From Amanita rubescens (lineage: Eukaryota; Basidiomycota; Agaricomycetes; Agaricales; Amanitaceae): DNA of 60,444 nucleotides. The DNA lies in NCBI GenBank assembly GCA_015039365.1, contig WION01000314.1, positions 1 through 60,444 of the forward strand. Direction: 5' to 3'. Positions 1-9,784 of the stretch are shown here, piece after piece. Both the position numbers and the translations under genes were made by a program. A model generated the notes under the pieces. That model searched no databases, was not told the DNA's origin, and saw only the letters and a list, made by a program, of their open reading frames with translations. Position 1 is the first letter of the stretch. The number at the start of each line of letters is the position of its first letter.

Positions 1-977
1 CCATTGTCGAAACCGCAAGAAAGAGCCATGACCTTCAGACCTGCTCCGCATGCGGCCAGTGTCGAACCTGAGACGATGTGCTTGAAAGTGGCGCTTTGCT
101 CTTTCCTGGCAGCATCTTCGTGCATGGAGGCCAGAGTTTGTTCATTAATCACATGACGCGCTTGTCCGCCCTTCGCTGGTGAAGGGAGTGGGTCATTAGG
201 CAAGGGAAAGCGGTCAGCATCATCGTTTGACGGTCGACTGAGCTCGAAAGCTTCCGCGGGGCCCAACGAACATGTGTCAGACGAGGCTGCATCGGTTAAC
301 CCCGGCGCTGTGATTCCGCCATGCGCCTGCGGCCTGATTAGCCTTTTTCGCATAGTCTCCGCTTCTATCAGGGCAGTCTCCGCCGTCTTCTCGGCGGCAT
401 GTTGAGCTTGCTTTGCTCTTTCAGCCTCCACGATCGCTAGCTCCGCCCTCTGTTCAGCCTCCATCTGCGCGTGAGTAGCGTCCTCCGCCGCGCGTGATGT
501 CTCTATAGTTATTTCAATCGCTTGTTCCAGCTCACGTTCTGCATTTGTCTGCGCTCGAAGGGCCATCTCTGCTCTTCGTTCCGCCTCCAAACTGACCATC
601 TTTGCCTTTTCCAGTTCGAGCTCGAGTAGTGACACGCGGAAGCGCAGTTGCAGGAAGGCGTCTTGCATCGCTGATGAGAGAAAGTCAACACGGTCGAGTC
701 TTGGGCCGGTTAAAGGACTGATTATGTTCTATTTCGTGAAGAAACACATTGTAGCGGGTAGGATCCTATATTCGATGGACGCACCTTACCTTGGATGCCT
801 TTTCAACGTCACTGGCTCGATATCCCCCCATCGAAAAAGAACGATAATATGTCGGACGTAGCGTTGGGTTGGCCATGTCAGGAGCGTGACGAGTGCACTC
901 TCTATGTCATTCCATTGCACACATGATGCCTTATTTACCTCGCCGCCTCTACGACCCGGGAAGTAAACATTGAGATA
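1..977 (-). CDS. Coiled-coil protein, 3' part (runs off the window edge)
   Basis: A minus-strand reading frame enters at about 977 after a plausible acceptor, is interrupted by a GT-AG intron at about 718-789, and stays open to position 1, so both ends are incomplete. The first exon encodes a mixed segment rich in Trp and Arg. The second encodes a long run of Glu, Ala, Arg and Lys with heptad-like spacing (about 90 residues), which I read as a coiled coil, followed by a low-complexity Ser/Pro/Asp tail. I do not recognise the family. Other frames here give only short shadow ORFs. The true start may lie in an upstream exon beyond 1000, or the acceptor may be wrong. Confidence 0.5.
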
Positions 978-1308
978 CTATGATTCAATGGTGTTCCAAT
1001 TTGAATTAAACATTGCAGTCAATCTGTTGCTCCGCCGTCGTGAGAACCGAAGGTCCACCCAATGACGTGTCTTCATGTTACTTCCGTCGTGCAATGACAT
1101 GAGTGGGATCCCAATCGAACGTTGGCGCCAATCTTCAGAACTTACTTCGACAATAGGAAATCTGAGCAGAAGGTGCATCGAATTTGACGTTGCAAAATGC
1201 AGACATGCTCTTTGATAAAAGTGAGAAATTTGGAAGCTGAGTGGTACTTGATACCAAAATTGTCTTGAGTGATTGATAGAGTACTGATGGGAAAACGAAA
1301 AAAGAAGC

Positions 1309-1390
1309 TCTCTGTCGGGGAGTCGAACCCCGCTTTCGCGCGCACAGTTAAACTGACAGGCGCGTGTACTAACCGATATACTAACAGAGA
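1309..1390 (-). tRNA. tRNA-Asp (GUC) with a short intron
   Basis: Read on the minus strand, a seven-base acceptor stem TCTCTGT pairs perfectly with ACAGAGA. The D arm contains GGTTAGTA, the anticodon stem starts CGCGC with loop CTGTCA (anticodon GTC), and the T arm is CGGGG TTCGACT CCCCG. About 11 extra bases directly 3' of the anticodon loop purine, before the GCGCG stem strand, fit the canonical position of a eukaryotic nuclear tRNA intron. No CCA is encoded, as expected for eukaryotes. A long minus-strand ORF crosses this gene and is therefore spurious. Confidence 0.92.
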
Positions 1391-1783
1391 CCTGTCGAAC
1401 TTGAGTTCTGATCCAAGGTGACCTAGTACACTGTGGGCCTGGAATGCGAGCAACACTTGCCAGCAACCAAGTCCGAACTCGTTCTTGAAGTACTCGATTC
1501 GGCTCAATGGACAACCTGATGACGTTGCGCCCTATCTGCCTGCATGTCCGTGGCTGCTTGGACATGATTTGGAACTCGAATGCGGATGCCATTGCGGACA
1601 AGTTAAAGCGATGCCAATTGCGGTGACGTTCAATTATCATTAATTCGAAGCTGCATTTCCACTTCCCTGTCCCTATCAGGCATCGATACAGAATAATCAG
1701 TTAATCTGACAAGAGATTCTTCTCATGGACGTCAACCGATTTGGCATGAATTGACAGGTGGAATGACTTCTTGCATGTGATGC

Positions 1784-1792
1784 TATATATAA
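1784..1792 (+). promoter_or_regulatory. TATA box of the M35 peptidase gene
   Basis: TATATATAA lies about 85 bp upstream of the ATG at 1877. It supports that ATG as the true start and argues against an upstream signal-peptide exon. Confidence 0.55.
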
Positions 1793-1876
1793 CATGTTCT
1801 TATTACCGGCAGAAGTTGAGCTGAGCCGCGTTGCCTTAACTCTTCGACTGTATACAAGCTTTCCGACACAAACGCT

Positions 1877-3226
1877 ATGTCTTTGAAACTCGAGATAAGT
1901 TTGGTCAATGCTCCTGTCCCAGGACCAGCAAATGTCAGGGACTTGGCAAAGCTCAAGATTAAAACATCGGTTACCAACATTGGCACCGCAGCAATCACCC
2001 TCATTACAGATCCTTCGAGTATCCTTTCCAAACAGGCTCTTGCGGAAAAATTTACAATTTTTTCCTCGTCCGACCGTGACAAGCGACCTACGTACAGGGG
2101 GATACTTGCAAAGATGATTTCGCAGGAGAGAGCGATCTCTTTGAACTTCGTGCAGGATCTCGAGCCACGAAAATCAATTGTTATTGTGCATGACTGTGAG
2201 CGAGATCTAATCTGTAATCTCATCTGAAACTAACATGGAATAGTGTCTACATTATACGATTTCACCGTGTCCGGGCAAGGGGAATACACTTTTGTACCAA
2301 ATGCTACGCTCAATGCCATCGATAAACTCACGAAGGAGGTCTATGTCATTAGGCCCGTATCGATACCATCACTTAATGTTCTTATAATGGCTGAAAAGCT
2401 CGTCCTCGAACGTGCGTATAGTATTTTCAATTTACATTGGTCACTTTGATGATAGCTTGACAATCACAGGTGAAGAACCCAAAGTCAAAGAGCCTGTGAC
2501 GGACAACAAAATGCAAATTCAACTGACTGCCGCAATTCAAGCCGCGGAAGACTATACAAATGAAGCCGCTAGGTATGTATGTAGCGTCGTATGGAAATCG
2601 GAGTTCTCACGCAAGTCTTCTCTGATGAAGTTATCTTGAAAACATATCTGGCGCTACGCTTCGCTACGAGACGTGGTTCGGGAAGTATGATGAACAACGA
2701 AAAAAGAAGGTAAAAGCACATTTTGACGAAGTCCGTAACGCCCTTCCTCTTGCCAAATTCACTATTGGCGGTGAAGTCTGCGAGTGCTCGTGTGGTGGTA
2801 CTGACACTGTTTGCAAATGTACCGAGAAAACCTGTAAAGGCTGTGGATGTAAGTCTCTCTTCGCCTACGTTCAGGCGGACAGGTAAGCCTTATTATTTTC
2901 GAAAATACTAGTCCTGATCTCAATTTTTTTCTCTCGTAGTACGGACTTTACGGTACATTTGGCCAAACTGTTCTGGGACGCGCCAGTGACCGGCTCAGAT
3001 TCCAAGGCTTGTCCGCCTTAATTTGTTGTACCACGTTATGACATCTGATCTCCAGGCTGGCACAATTATCCATGAATTAAGTCATTTTAATGTTAATGGC
3101 AAAACAACCGACGCAGGATATGGTACGAGCGGTTGCAAGGATCTCGCGGTGGCGAAAGCGAATGTGGCAACTTCGAATGCCGACTCTCATCAATATTTCT
3201 CTGAGAACAACCCATTTCTTGATTAG
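1877..3226 (+). CDS. M35-family (deuterolysin-type) zinc metallopeptidase, intracellular-looking
   Basis: About six exons join in phase: 1877 to ~2191, ~2245-2411, ~2471-2570, ~2632-2882, ~2940-3008 and 3056-3226. The N-terminal ~150 residues correspond to the propeptide region; the rest is the catalytic domain. The last exon carries the zinc motif HELSH and the downstream motif GKTTDAGYG, which supplies the third ligand Asp of M35 aspzincins. A FWDAP motif precedes it, as in the family. No signal peptide is seen: a TATA box at 1784-1792 is about 85 bp before the ATG, leaving little room for another exon, so cytosolic location is inferred. Oddities: eight cysteines within 24 residues just before the FAYV segment, and the donor before the last exon appears to be GC rather than GT. 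Its 3' end is copied immediately downstream. A paralogue lies at 54838-56482. Confidence 0.85.
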
Positions 3227-4205
3227 TCGCTAGGCTGGGATGTAAGGGTCTTGCGGTGGCGAAAGCGAAGGTGGCAACTTCATGCTGACTCCCGTGAATA
3301 CTTCGCCGAGAACAACCCATTTCTTGATTAGTCGTTAGATAACTAACTACGCGTCGCGATTGTATGATATACCATTTGTTACCATGCGTTCTTCCATCAG
3401 ATGCCATACATAGACCGCACTGTAAAAACATCGGCAAAGCGTTGGTCTATCGTTTGTCCCTCTACAATACTAGCATGAGCATGCAAAACAATGTCATCGA
3501 CGGCTGCTAGATTAATCTTGTACGAGGATGTCATTTCCAATCTCCGACCTTGGACTATCAATCAGAAGCGGGGAAGCCTAAAGTCACGAATGTCATATCT
3601 GCACAACGGATTACGCACATTCGTTTATGATGCCATTTGGAGTTTAGTTGGAGCAGTTCCTTCCTATCGACCCTTGTCACATCGTGGCATGTTTGGGTGG
3701 CGGCCTGCGAAAAGATATTTTCAAATTTCGTGCATGAGAAGCGAACAGTAATAATAGAAGCAACAGTTCACGTTGCACGTTGCACGGTGCGGGCCTCGTC
3801 ACCTGGACATCGACAGGAGTCGTCGAAGACATTTTTAGCATTGACAAAGGTGATTTGGAAACCAACTCAAAGCGTCGTGGTCACGAGAGTTCGAACCGGA
3901 AATTACGTTTGCTGGCGCGAAGAAAGCGTGAGAAAACGCCACTTCACTGCATCCATGATGGAATAATTAATATTAGCGCGAAGATTGCCTGACACGCTTA
4001 TGTTAAGGGTGCATTTGGAATGGCCCTACCATTTGACTACACCACGGGCCTGACATGGGCAGGACTAATTTCCGCGGCTCGAGGGCTCACCCACTTCTGA
4101 ATGCACCTTCAGAGTGTTCCACAACATGGTACTGCACAATTAGGACAATGAAATAAATATGAAAAGGATCGACCCGAGGACTCACCGTCTTCACCTCCAC
4201 GTCCA
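3205..4205 (+). repeat. Segmental duplication, copy 1 (partner 7575-8512)
   Basis: This ~1-kb stretch is colinear with 7575-8512, with scattered substitutions and small indels: M35 tail, the tract around 3340-3480 (7735-7880), the tract at 3540-3980 (7890-8290) and the tract 4000-4205 (8310-8512). Similarity stops at the bases cacgtccatt in both copies. In copy 2 the next sequence is the leader of a small-protein gene; in copy 1 it is a transporter fragment. Open frames inside are short and not shared in frame between copies, so I call no gene here. Confidence 0.8.
3236..3336 (+). pseudogene. Duplicated 3' tail of the M35 peptidase gene
   Basis: Directly after the peptidase stop codon the sequence repeats the end of its last exon: the segment encoding the VAKA...ATS...DSH(Q/E)YF(S/A)ENNPFLD end and the TAG. 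Small indels break the frame. It lacks the zinc-binding motif and any promoter, so it is a relic of local duplication. A further copy lies at 7590-7725. Confidence 0.75.
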
Positions 4206-4711
4206 TTTGCGATGAAATACATTGTCTAAAGCCAAAAAGTTCATTAAGAAGTATTGATCGTGTCTGACCGAAATACGCACCAGAGCGATATTGTACCGGT
4301 TGCCCGTTAAATGGAGCTGTGTGGTCAGACCTTCCAGCTTAGCGTTCCCTATCGTTTCTCAGTTGAAAGAACCACCGACAATCCAGAAAACACACCGATA
4401 TTCCCTGCAAGTCCCATGCGTCAGAACTTCATGTCGCTGAAAGCCTCAGGCCAGACTATACCTCTATCCAAAAACGACATCAAATACATAAGTGACAAAA
4501 ATGGGATTAAGCGCATGTCGATTTTCCGCCATAATGTTCGGGTGTTAGATCGGGAGGTGATGGCAACGTCAAGTCCCCTCCAAAATCGACCAAAGCAGAG
4601 GTAGCTTCCAATACTGTATCTGCTTCCTTTTCCTTGGACATGGAGAGCGTTGGGGGTTGGAGGAAGAGGAAAGTTAGGATCGAGATTAAACACTGTTCGG
4701 TTCGGTTCCAT
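4196..4711 (-). pseudogene. 5' fragment of a DAL5/allantoate-permease-type MFS transporter
   Basis: The ATG at 4711 opens a frame of about 83 residues ending in LWRKIDMRLIPFLSLMYLM then SFLDR, the first transmembrane segment typical of the DAL5-like anion:cation symporters. Two plausible introns then lead to GNIG and to NAKLEGLTTQLHLTGNRYNI, another family signature. A third intron leads to TMYFI, after which homology ends within a few codons at the boundary of the segmental duplication near 4205. About 400 expected C-terminal residues are missing. A TATA-like stretch (gatataataat) lies upstream. I infer a truncated, non-functional gene. Confidence 0.75.
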
Positions 4712-5044
4712 TGGTCAGCCTGCCATGAGGGGTTTTACGATAACGTACTATTATTATATCGCGTTTGAGTGTCTGACCGCCATGCGAATATCCACGCGGG
4801 GTCAATGACTTGTGTGAGGTGCAAGTGACGGTGATGCTCCGGTAGGGTGAAGATGTGAGCGCGAGAAAGAGTGGATGGTTCCTGCTCTTTGGATCCACAC
4901 AGTGGTCACGGCGGCTTATCTCATTACCCGGAAGCTTGGAACCTTCGATCACGATGTCACATTGGTAGAAGATTTACAGTCCATCGCCAACCAGGCTGCA
5001 AAGGAGTCAAAATTCGCAAAACTGTAAGGCAAACTTGTACAGCG

Positions 5045-6322
5045 CTAAGCGTCGACCCGTAAGCGCAACCCCCGCAACGAGTCAATGAAGTTTTCGGAAG
5101 GAAGGTTACTGCCCTCGTCTGAGTCTGATTCATCTGCATCAGGAACCCAATCGACCCGACCACCGTATGCCTTTCCAGTCCCTGGTTCTTCTTCTGCCAC
5201 ATAACACTCGAGATGGGCTTGGATCATCTCGTTGCTCCACAAAACGCTATTCATGAAAATATCCTTGAAATTGTTGAGAGCCGAACATCTTCCTGAGGGT
5301 ATGCAAGCCCGGGCTTCGAGGTAACGGGCTGAGCCGGCTGGATACTGTTTCCGAATAGCGCGAGCAAAGTGTGGTCGAAGGATAGCATTTTCCTCGTAGA
5401 GATGTTTCGAGCTGTCGACATCTTGTATGAAGATCGGATATTCGTAGAGGAAATAAAGAGGCGCAGCGTGTGCATGATCCCAATCTATGACCCCGATAAG
5501 GCGTGGAGGGGAAGTACCATCGCTGAGTTTGGGATCAGTGAAAAGGAGATTTTGACCATCGAAATCTGCGTGCCGGAGTCGGAAAGGTGGACGGATATAT
5601 GGCTCGTTATCGTGCGAGGCGAAATAATTCGCCAAAACATCCCGTACTTTGTGCAATCGTATGCGATTCTCCTCGGATATACGACTACTGGACGAAAAAC
5701 GGTCAATGAAAAGGTAGAGATAACCAGACGTAGATCCGAAAGGCCCGTCGGACATGTCTTTGATTACCTCTTCCCCGTCGACGTTCTCCATCATGTGGTG
5801 TAGCAGCGGTCCAACAGAGCCGTCCTCCGTGATAGAACCCGTGGCTTTGAATTCCATGTTTGCAAGCTGACCGAGCACCCAGGCGATCTGGGTCAGAACG
5901 TCCTTCTTGTGCTCCAACGTGAGATCATCCCAGATCCGGTAAAGGTTTACGCCCTCGACGTAATCCATGACAAGAAATTGCATACCGACCTCGTTGGACG
6001 GCGAATCCTCGAAAAAGTGGACGACGGGAACGGGTATTGAAGTACGTGAGCGGACGAGGGTCATCGTGGCAACTTCACTGCGCAATGCAGATGGATTGCG
6101 GGGAGACCGGCAGAGGCGTGCTATCAGTTTCCGGCCATCTTCTGTGTTGAGCATGTAGATTTCGTGATACGTGCCGCGAGTAACTTTTTGGCAAGATGTG
6201 ACCTTCCGGCCAATACGTGTGTAGACGAGGTCGCTGAGTGCTGTCAGATCAGGTTTCAGCTCAGGGTACTCATCACTCTCGTATCCGTCATCGTCCAGGC
6301 TTGGGAGGATGGAGAGAAGCAT
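5045..6322 (-). CDS. APH/choline-kinase-like phosphotransferase domain protein (425 aa)
   Basis: A single uninterrupted frame. After an acidic N-terminal extension (residues 1-30), the protein shows the protein-kinase-like fold of the APH family (PF01636): a nucleotide-binding beta-strand region with KLIARL near residue 65, LVMDYVEGV at about residue 118, the catalytic loop HADFDGQNL near residue 250, and the metal-binding IDWDHA near residue 276. The C-terminal ~130 residues are typical of fungal members, whose substrates are mostly unknown. Such proteins are abundant in agaricomycetes, and nothing in the sequence identifies the substrate. It lies between a transporter fragment and a broken small-protein copy, within the stretch that separates the two halves of a duplicated unit. 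The frame is intact. Confidence 0.85.
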   Translation of the reverse strand: MLLSILPSLDDDGYESDEYPELKPDLTALSDLVYTRIGRKVTSCQKVTRGTYHEIYMLNTEDGRKLIARLCRSPRNPSALRSEVATMTLVRSRTSIPVPVVHFFEDSPSNEVGMQFLVMDYVEGVNLYRIWDDLTLEHKKDVLTQIAWVLGQLANMEFKATGSITEDGSVGPLLHHMMENVDGEEVIKDMSDGPFGSTSGYLYLFIDRFSSSSRISEENRIRLHKVRDVLANYFASHDNEPYIRPPFRLRHADFDGQNLLFTDPKLSDGTSPPRLIGVIDWDHAHAAPLYFLYEYPIFIQDVDSSKHLYEENAILRPHFARAIRKQYPAGSARYLEARACIPSGRCSALNNFKDIFMNSVLWSNEMIQAHLECYVAEEEPGTGKAYGGRVDWVPDADESDSDEGSNLPSENFIDSLRGLRLRVDA

Positions 6323-6389
6323 GATTTGTCTTGGAAAGCAGAACCAAATAATGTTCCGAGTCTACTAAGGCGAGGTTTAAAAGCGACAA

Positions 6390-6699
6390 AAACTTCGCTG
6401 GTCGTTTCACACCCAAGGAATACTCAGTGCATCTCTATGGCACGCTTGACCCACCCCTTTCGCCATTCAGTGCCTCCGAGGCGACTCTCCAGTACAATGA
6501 TCTCGCGCATTTGGGCGGAACATATACAATCGCCATCGCTGGACCTTCCTTTGTAGGGGAAGCCAAGCTCAGCCTCAAGCTTATTAGTAACGCAGGAGGA
6601 GCCGAGTTGACAATTACTGGCGTACTGGAGTGTCCGGGACCGCTCGCTGGTTCTGGGCCTGAATCCGTATCCAGTTTGCGTCTTGGCATCTTCGTATAG
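6390..6699 (+). pseudogene. Small-protein family copy A, lacking both ends
   Basis: The frame encodes the core of the family: NFAGRF, YSVHLYGTLDPP, LQYNDLAHL, GTYTIAI, PSFVGEAKLSLKL and LTITGVLE. It has no ATG, since homology to copy B (8563-8922) begins about 10 codons into the protein. The C-terminal (I/V)xGxxxWF block is replaced after a frameshift near 6635. The sequence after it (6710-6790) matches that following copy B. The missing 5' part corresponds to 4147-4205, about 2.2 kb upstream, so this copy looks split by the transporter fragment and APH gene. Confidence 0.8.
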
Positions 6700-6826
6700 T
6701 TAAGGACTCTATTGAATGGCGAAAAACAACTTAGAATCTGAGTAATTGTTAGGAAGGGCAGTCATTCGCATACTGAATGGCCCTATTGCTATTAATAGGA
6801 GTAAATAAACCTCATCTGCATCAGCC

Positions 6827-7360
6827 GTGATTCAATTTCAAAGTCCGCTATCGAGGTTTAACTTCGACGCTGTCACCTGTGCAGTTCTAGAGCACTTTAC
6901 CACAAACCCCCCTGCCGCTGAAGACGCATGGTATGGGCCGTGGATTACAATCCTCACAACCCTCTTCCCCACCATCCAAGGCTACATAGTCACTCCGCAA
7001 CGTCGCCTTCCAGATGATCCTCAAAGTCACATTCCCGACTTCGTCATCGAGGTCGTGAAGATGTCTACAGCTCCACTCATCTTTCGGACTGTCCTTATCG
7101 TTGAAATCAAAAACTCCCAGCATTGGGAGGATGGAATTCCAGCTCTTGAACGCCAGCTCAATCGACAAACAGATGCTGCTTTCTACGGCACCGCGCACTC
7201 GAAGGTCTACTGGATTGGAGCTATTGGACCACACTGGAAGTACGGCGAGAAGTTGGACGAACAAGATGTGCAGGCATTCGTTGATTGGCATGACACCACT
7301 CATGACCAAGCCTCTTTTGACGACCTCCAAACCCTGGCGCATCTTGTCGCAGCTCTTTAG
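6827..7360 (+). CDS. PD-(D/E)XK nuclease-like fungal protein (~177 aa)
   Basis: The protein contains IPDFVIEV followed about 15 residues later by LIVEIKN, the D...ExK arrangement of the restriction-endonuclease-like fold. Then come ALERQL and the block KVYWIGAIGPHWKYGE, which I recognise from a basidiomycete family of uncharacterised proteins that often occur near transposons. The frame has no ATG at its 5' end and first opens at a GTG after a possible acceptor (catcag), so a short first exon upstream of 6825 is likely missing from this call or lost. Enzymatic activity is an inference from the motif only. Confidence 0.6.
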   Translation: MIQFQSPLSRFNFDAVTCAVLEHFTTNPPAAEDAWYGPWITILTTLFPTIQGYIVTPQRRLPDDPQSHIPDFVIEVVKMSTAPLIFRTVLIVEIKNSQHWEDGIPALERQLNRQTDAAFYGTAHSKVYWIGAIGPHWKYGEKLDEQDVQAFVDWHDTTHDQASFDDLQTLAHLVAAL

Positions 7361-7574
7361 TCGGTTGTTTACAACCTGCTCTTGATTCAATGCTCACCAT
7401 TATAGAGGAGATTCACGTAATCTGACTCAGCGGCATAACCCGCAACAGATCATTCGGATAATGATGAGTTCAACCTCATTTAGTAAAGAAGGACGGAGGC
7501 AGTTGCTTTTACTTTTCCTCTTTTTTCTCTCTTTCACGTCATCCGGAGGCAGGGGCTATGTGAAAAACACAGTA

Positions 7575-8512
7575 ATTTGTTGTACCACGTTGAACAACCC
7601 ATTTCTTGATTAGTCGCTAGGCTGGGATGTAAGGGTCTTGCGGTGGCGAAAGCGAAGGTGGCAACTTCATGCTGACTCTCATCAATACTTCGCCGAGAAC
7701 AACCCATTTCTTGATTAGTCGTTAGGCTGAGATATGACAACTACGCGTCGCGATTGTATGATATACCATTTGTTACCATGCGTTCTTCCATCAGATGCCA
7801 TACATAGACCGCACTGTAAAAACATCGGCAAAGTGTCGGTCTATCGTTTGTCCCTCTACAATACTAGCATGCAAAACAATGTCAATGGCATTTCCAATCT
7901 CCGACCTTGGACTATCAATCAGAAGCAGGGAAGCCCAAAGTCACGATGTCATATCTGCACAACAAATTACGCACATTCGTTTATGATGCCATTTGGAGTT
8001 TAGTTGGAGCAGTTCCTTCCTATCGACCCCTTGTCACATCGTGGCATGTTTGGCCTGCGAAAAGATATTTTCAAATTTCGTGCATGAGAAGCGAAGAGTA
8101 ATAATAGAAGCCACGTTGCACGGTGCAGGCCTCGTCACCTGGACATCGACAGGAGTCGTCGAAGACATTTTTAGCATTGACAAAGGTGAAAAGGAAACCA
8201 ACTCAAAGCGTCGTGGTCACGAGAATTCGAACTGGAAGAAAGCGTGAGAAAACACCACTTCAACTGAATCCATGACGGAATAATTAATATTAGCGCGAAG
8301 ATTGCCTGACACGCTTATGTTAGGGGTGCATTTGGAATGGCCCCACCGTTTGACTACACCACGGGCCCGACATGGGCAGGACTAATTTCCGCGGCTCGAG
8401 GCACCTTCAGAGCGTTCCACAACACGGTACCGCACAATTAGGACAATGAAATAAATACGAGAAGGATCGACCCGAGGACTCACCGTCTTCAGCTCCACGT
8501 CCATTAGTGCGG
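7575..8512 (+). repeat. Segmental duplication, copy 2 (partner 3205-4205)
   Basis: It starts with an intron fragment of the M35 gene (ttgttgtaccacgtt) joined to its coding tail at 7590-7725, including the TAG twice, and then follows copy 1 colinearly to 8512. In this copy it runs without a break into the leader and coding region of small-protein copy B and its 3' flank to about 9020. Confidence 0.8.
7590..7725 (+). pseudogene. Second duplicated M35 3' tail
   Basis: Two tandem remnants of the end of the M35 last exon (ENNPFLD plus TAG) lie here, separated by a tract identical in layout to 3236-3336. No HEXXH-coding segment is present, so it is not functional. Confidence 0.7.
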
Positions 8513-8562
8513 TGCCTACGTCCTTTTTCAGTACATATACTAATAAAACATACAGGCTCACC

Positions 8563-8922
8563 ATGTCCGAGTCTGTGAAAGGCACCATTCAAGGAAGTGG
8601 CAAAAACTTCGCTGGTCGTTTCACACCCGAGGGATACTCAGTGCATCTCCATGGCACGCTCGACCCACCCCTTCCGCCATTCAGTGTCTCAGAGGCGACT
8701 CTCCAGTACAATGATGTCGCGCATTTGGACGGAACATATACAATCGCCATCGCTGCACCTTCCTTTGTAGGGGAAGCCAAGCTCAGCCTCAAGCTTATTA
8801 ACGCAGGAGGAGTCGAGTTGACAATTACTGGCGTACTGGATAACCCCATCCCCGAGAAAATACCCGTGTCTGGGACCGCTCGCTGGTTCTTTATTTGCGT
8901 CTTGACATCTTCGTACAGTTAA
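8563..8922 (+). CDS. Small-protein family copy B (119 aa)
   Basis: Single exon with an ATG in the context caccATG. It contains the family pattern: KGTIQGSGKNFAGRF at residue 6, YSVHLHGTL, PPFSVSEATLQY, GTYTIAI, SFVGEAKLSL, LTITGVLDNPIPEKI and VSGTARWF, followed by an extra ten residues absent from the other copies. It lacks a signal peptide and transmembrane segment, and alternating hydrophobics suggest an all-beta fold (inference). An AATAAATA element at about 8449-8456 is ~110 bp upstream, where most siblings have a TATA box. No function can be assigned. Confidence 0.75.
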   Translation: MSESVKGTIQGSGKNFAGRFTPEGYSVHLHGTLDPPLPPFSVSEATLQYNDVAHLDGTYTIAIAAPSFVGEAKLSLKLINAGGVELTITGVLDNPIPEKIPVSGTARWFFICVLTSSYS

Positions 8923-9448
8923 AGTTTTGCGTGGACCCAATTGAATGGCGAAAAACAACTTTTAATTGTCTGATCTGAGTAATTGTTAGAAAGGGCAGTC
9001 ATTCGCATACTGAACGACCTTGTGATCGTCCGCGAGTTCGAAATTAGATTATGTAATGATCTCGCGATGCGTGACGCGTGACATGCTCTTTCTGCCGTAT
9101 ATCCTTCATCGACTTTCTAATGGATCATATGCTCAAGTAAAGCCTGTACTTCCTTTCTCCGCTCTTCGCCGGTGTAACTAGAAACCGCCATCCAATGAGA
9201 AAGAAGAATTACATGGCTTCCAGATGAGGAAATTGGGACGACGCGCTCTCACCAGATCCGATGCATTGCCGCAACGAACCATCTCATGAATTTGATAGAA
9301 CATAGGCGGTGCATGGGATAGGAAATACACTGTTCAAAACATCTCGCCGCACTACCCTCTTACCTTCAGCTTCACATATCCCAAACCCACTAGTGCGTTA
9401 TATCTATCACTGCGCATCCCGACGTAACATAGGTTACCTAGGTTCATT

Positions 9449-9784
9449 ATGCCCCAATCTGATGAAGGCCGATTGACAGCAGAGGTTAAAGATCAGTTCG
9501 TTGGACGCTTTGAAGTCGAAGGATACACCGTGCGCGTTAACGGCACCTTCAACCCACCTGTTGTACCATTCTCCGTTCCTATCGCCTTTCTCGAGTACAC
9601 CAGTCTCGCGGACCTCAACGGCACATACACTTTCATAGCGCCTACTTCCTTTGTAGGACAAGCCAACATCAATATTATCCTTATCAATGCAAGCGGGGTC
9701 CAGCAAACCATTACGGGTGTACTCACTGTGCCCACCGCAGAGCCTATTCCCATTACTGGAACTGCTAGGTGGTTCCAAAGCTAG
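9449..9784 (+). CDS. Small-protein family copy C (111 aa)
   Basis: Single exon. Residues include FVGRFEVEGYTVRVNGTF, VPFSVPIAFLEYTSL, LNGTYTF, TSFVGQANI, QTITGVL and ITGTARWF, which align with copies B and D along their whole length. It diverges from D by more than half of positions, so it is an old paralogue. It has no cysteine and no signal peptide. Only a weak AT-rich element lies upstream (tatatct at about 9393). Function unknown. Confidence 0.7.
   Translation: MPQSDEGRLTAEVKDQFVGRFEVEGYTVRVNGTFNPPVVPFSVPIAFLEYTSLADLNGTYTFIAPTSFVGQANINIILINASGVQQTITGVLTVPTAEPIPITGTARWFQS

Noticed and set aside
978..1640. Long minus-strand open frame (220 codons)
   Set aside because: It runs straight through the well-supported tRNA-Asp gene and has no recognisable domain, so it is a chance frame.
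1783..2223. Minus-strand frame of 146 codons opposite the M35 gene
   Set aside because: Antisense shadow of the first M35 exon; the plus strand has family motifs and clean introns.
3890..3915. Possible tRNA T arm (gagttcgaaccgg) in the segmental repeat
   Set aside because: No acceptor, D or anticodon arms, and the partner copy at 8222 does not keep the stem.
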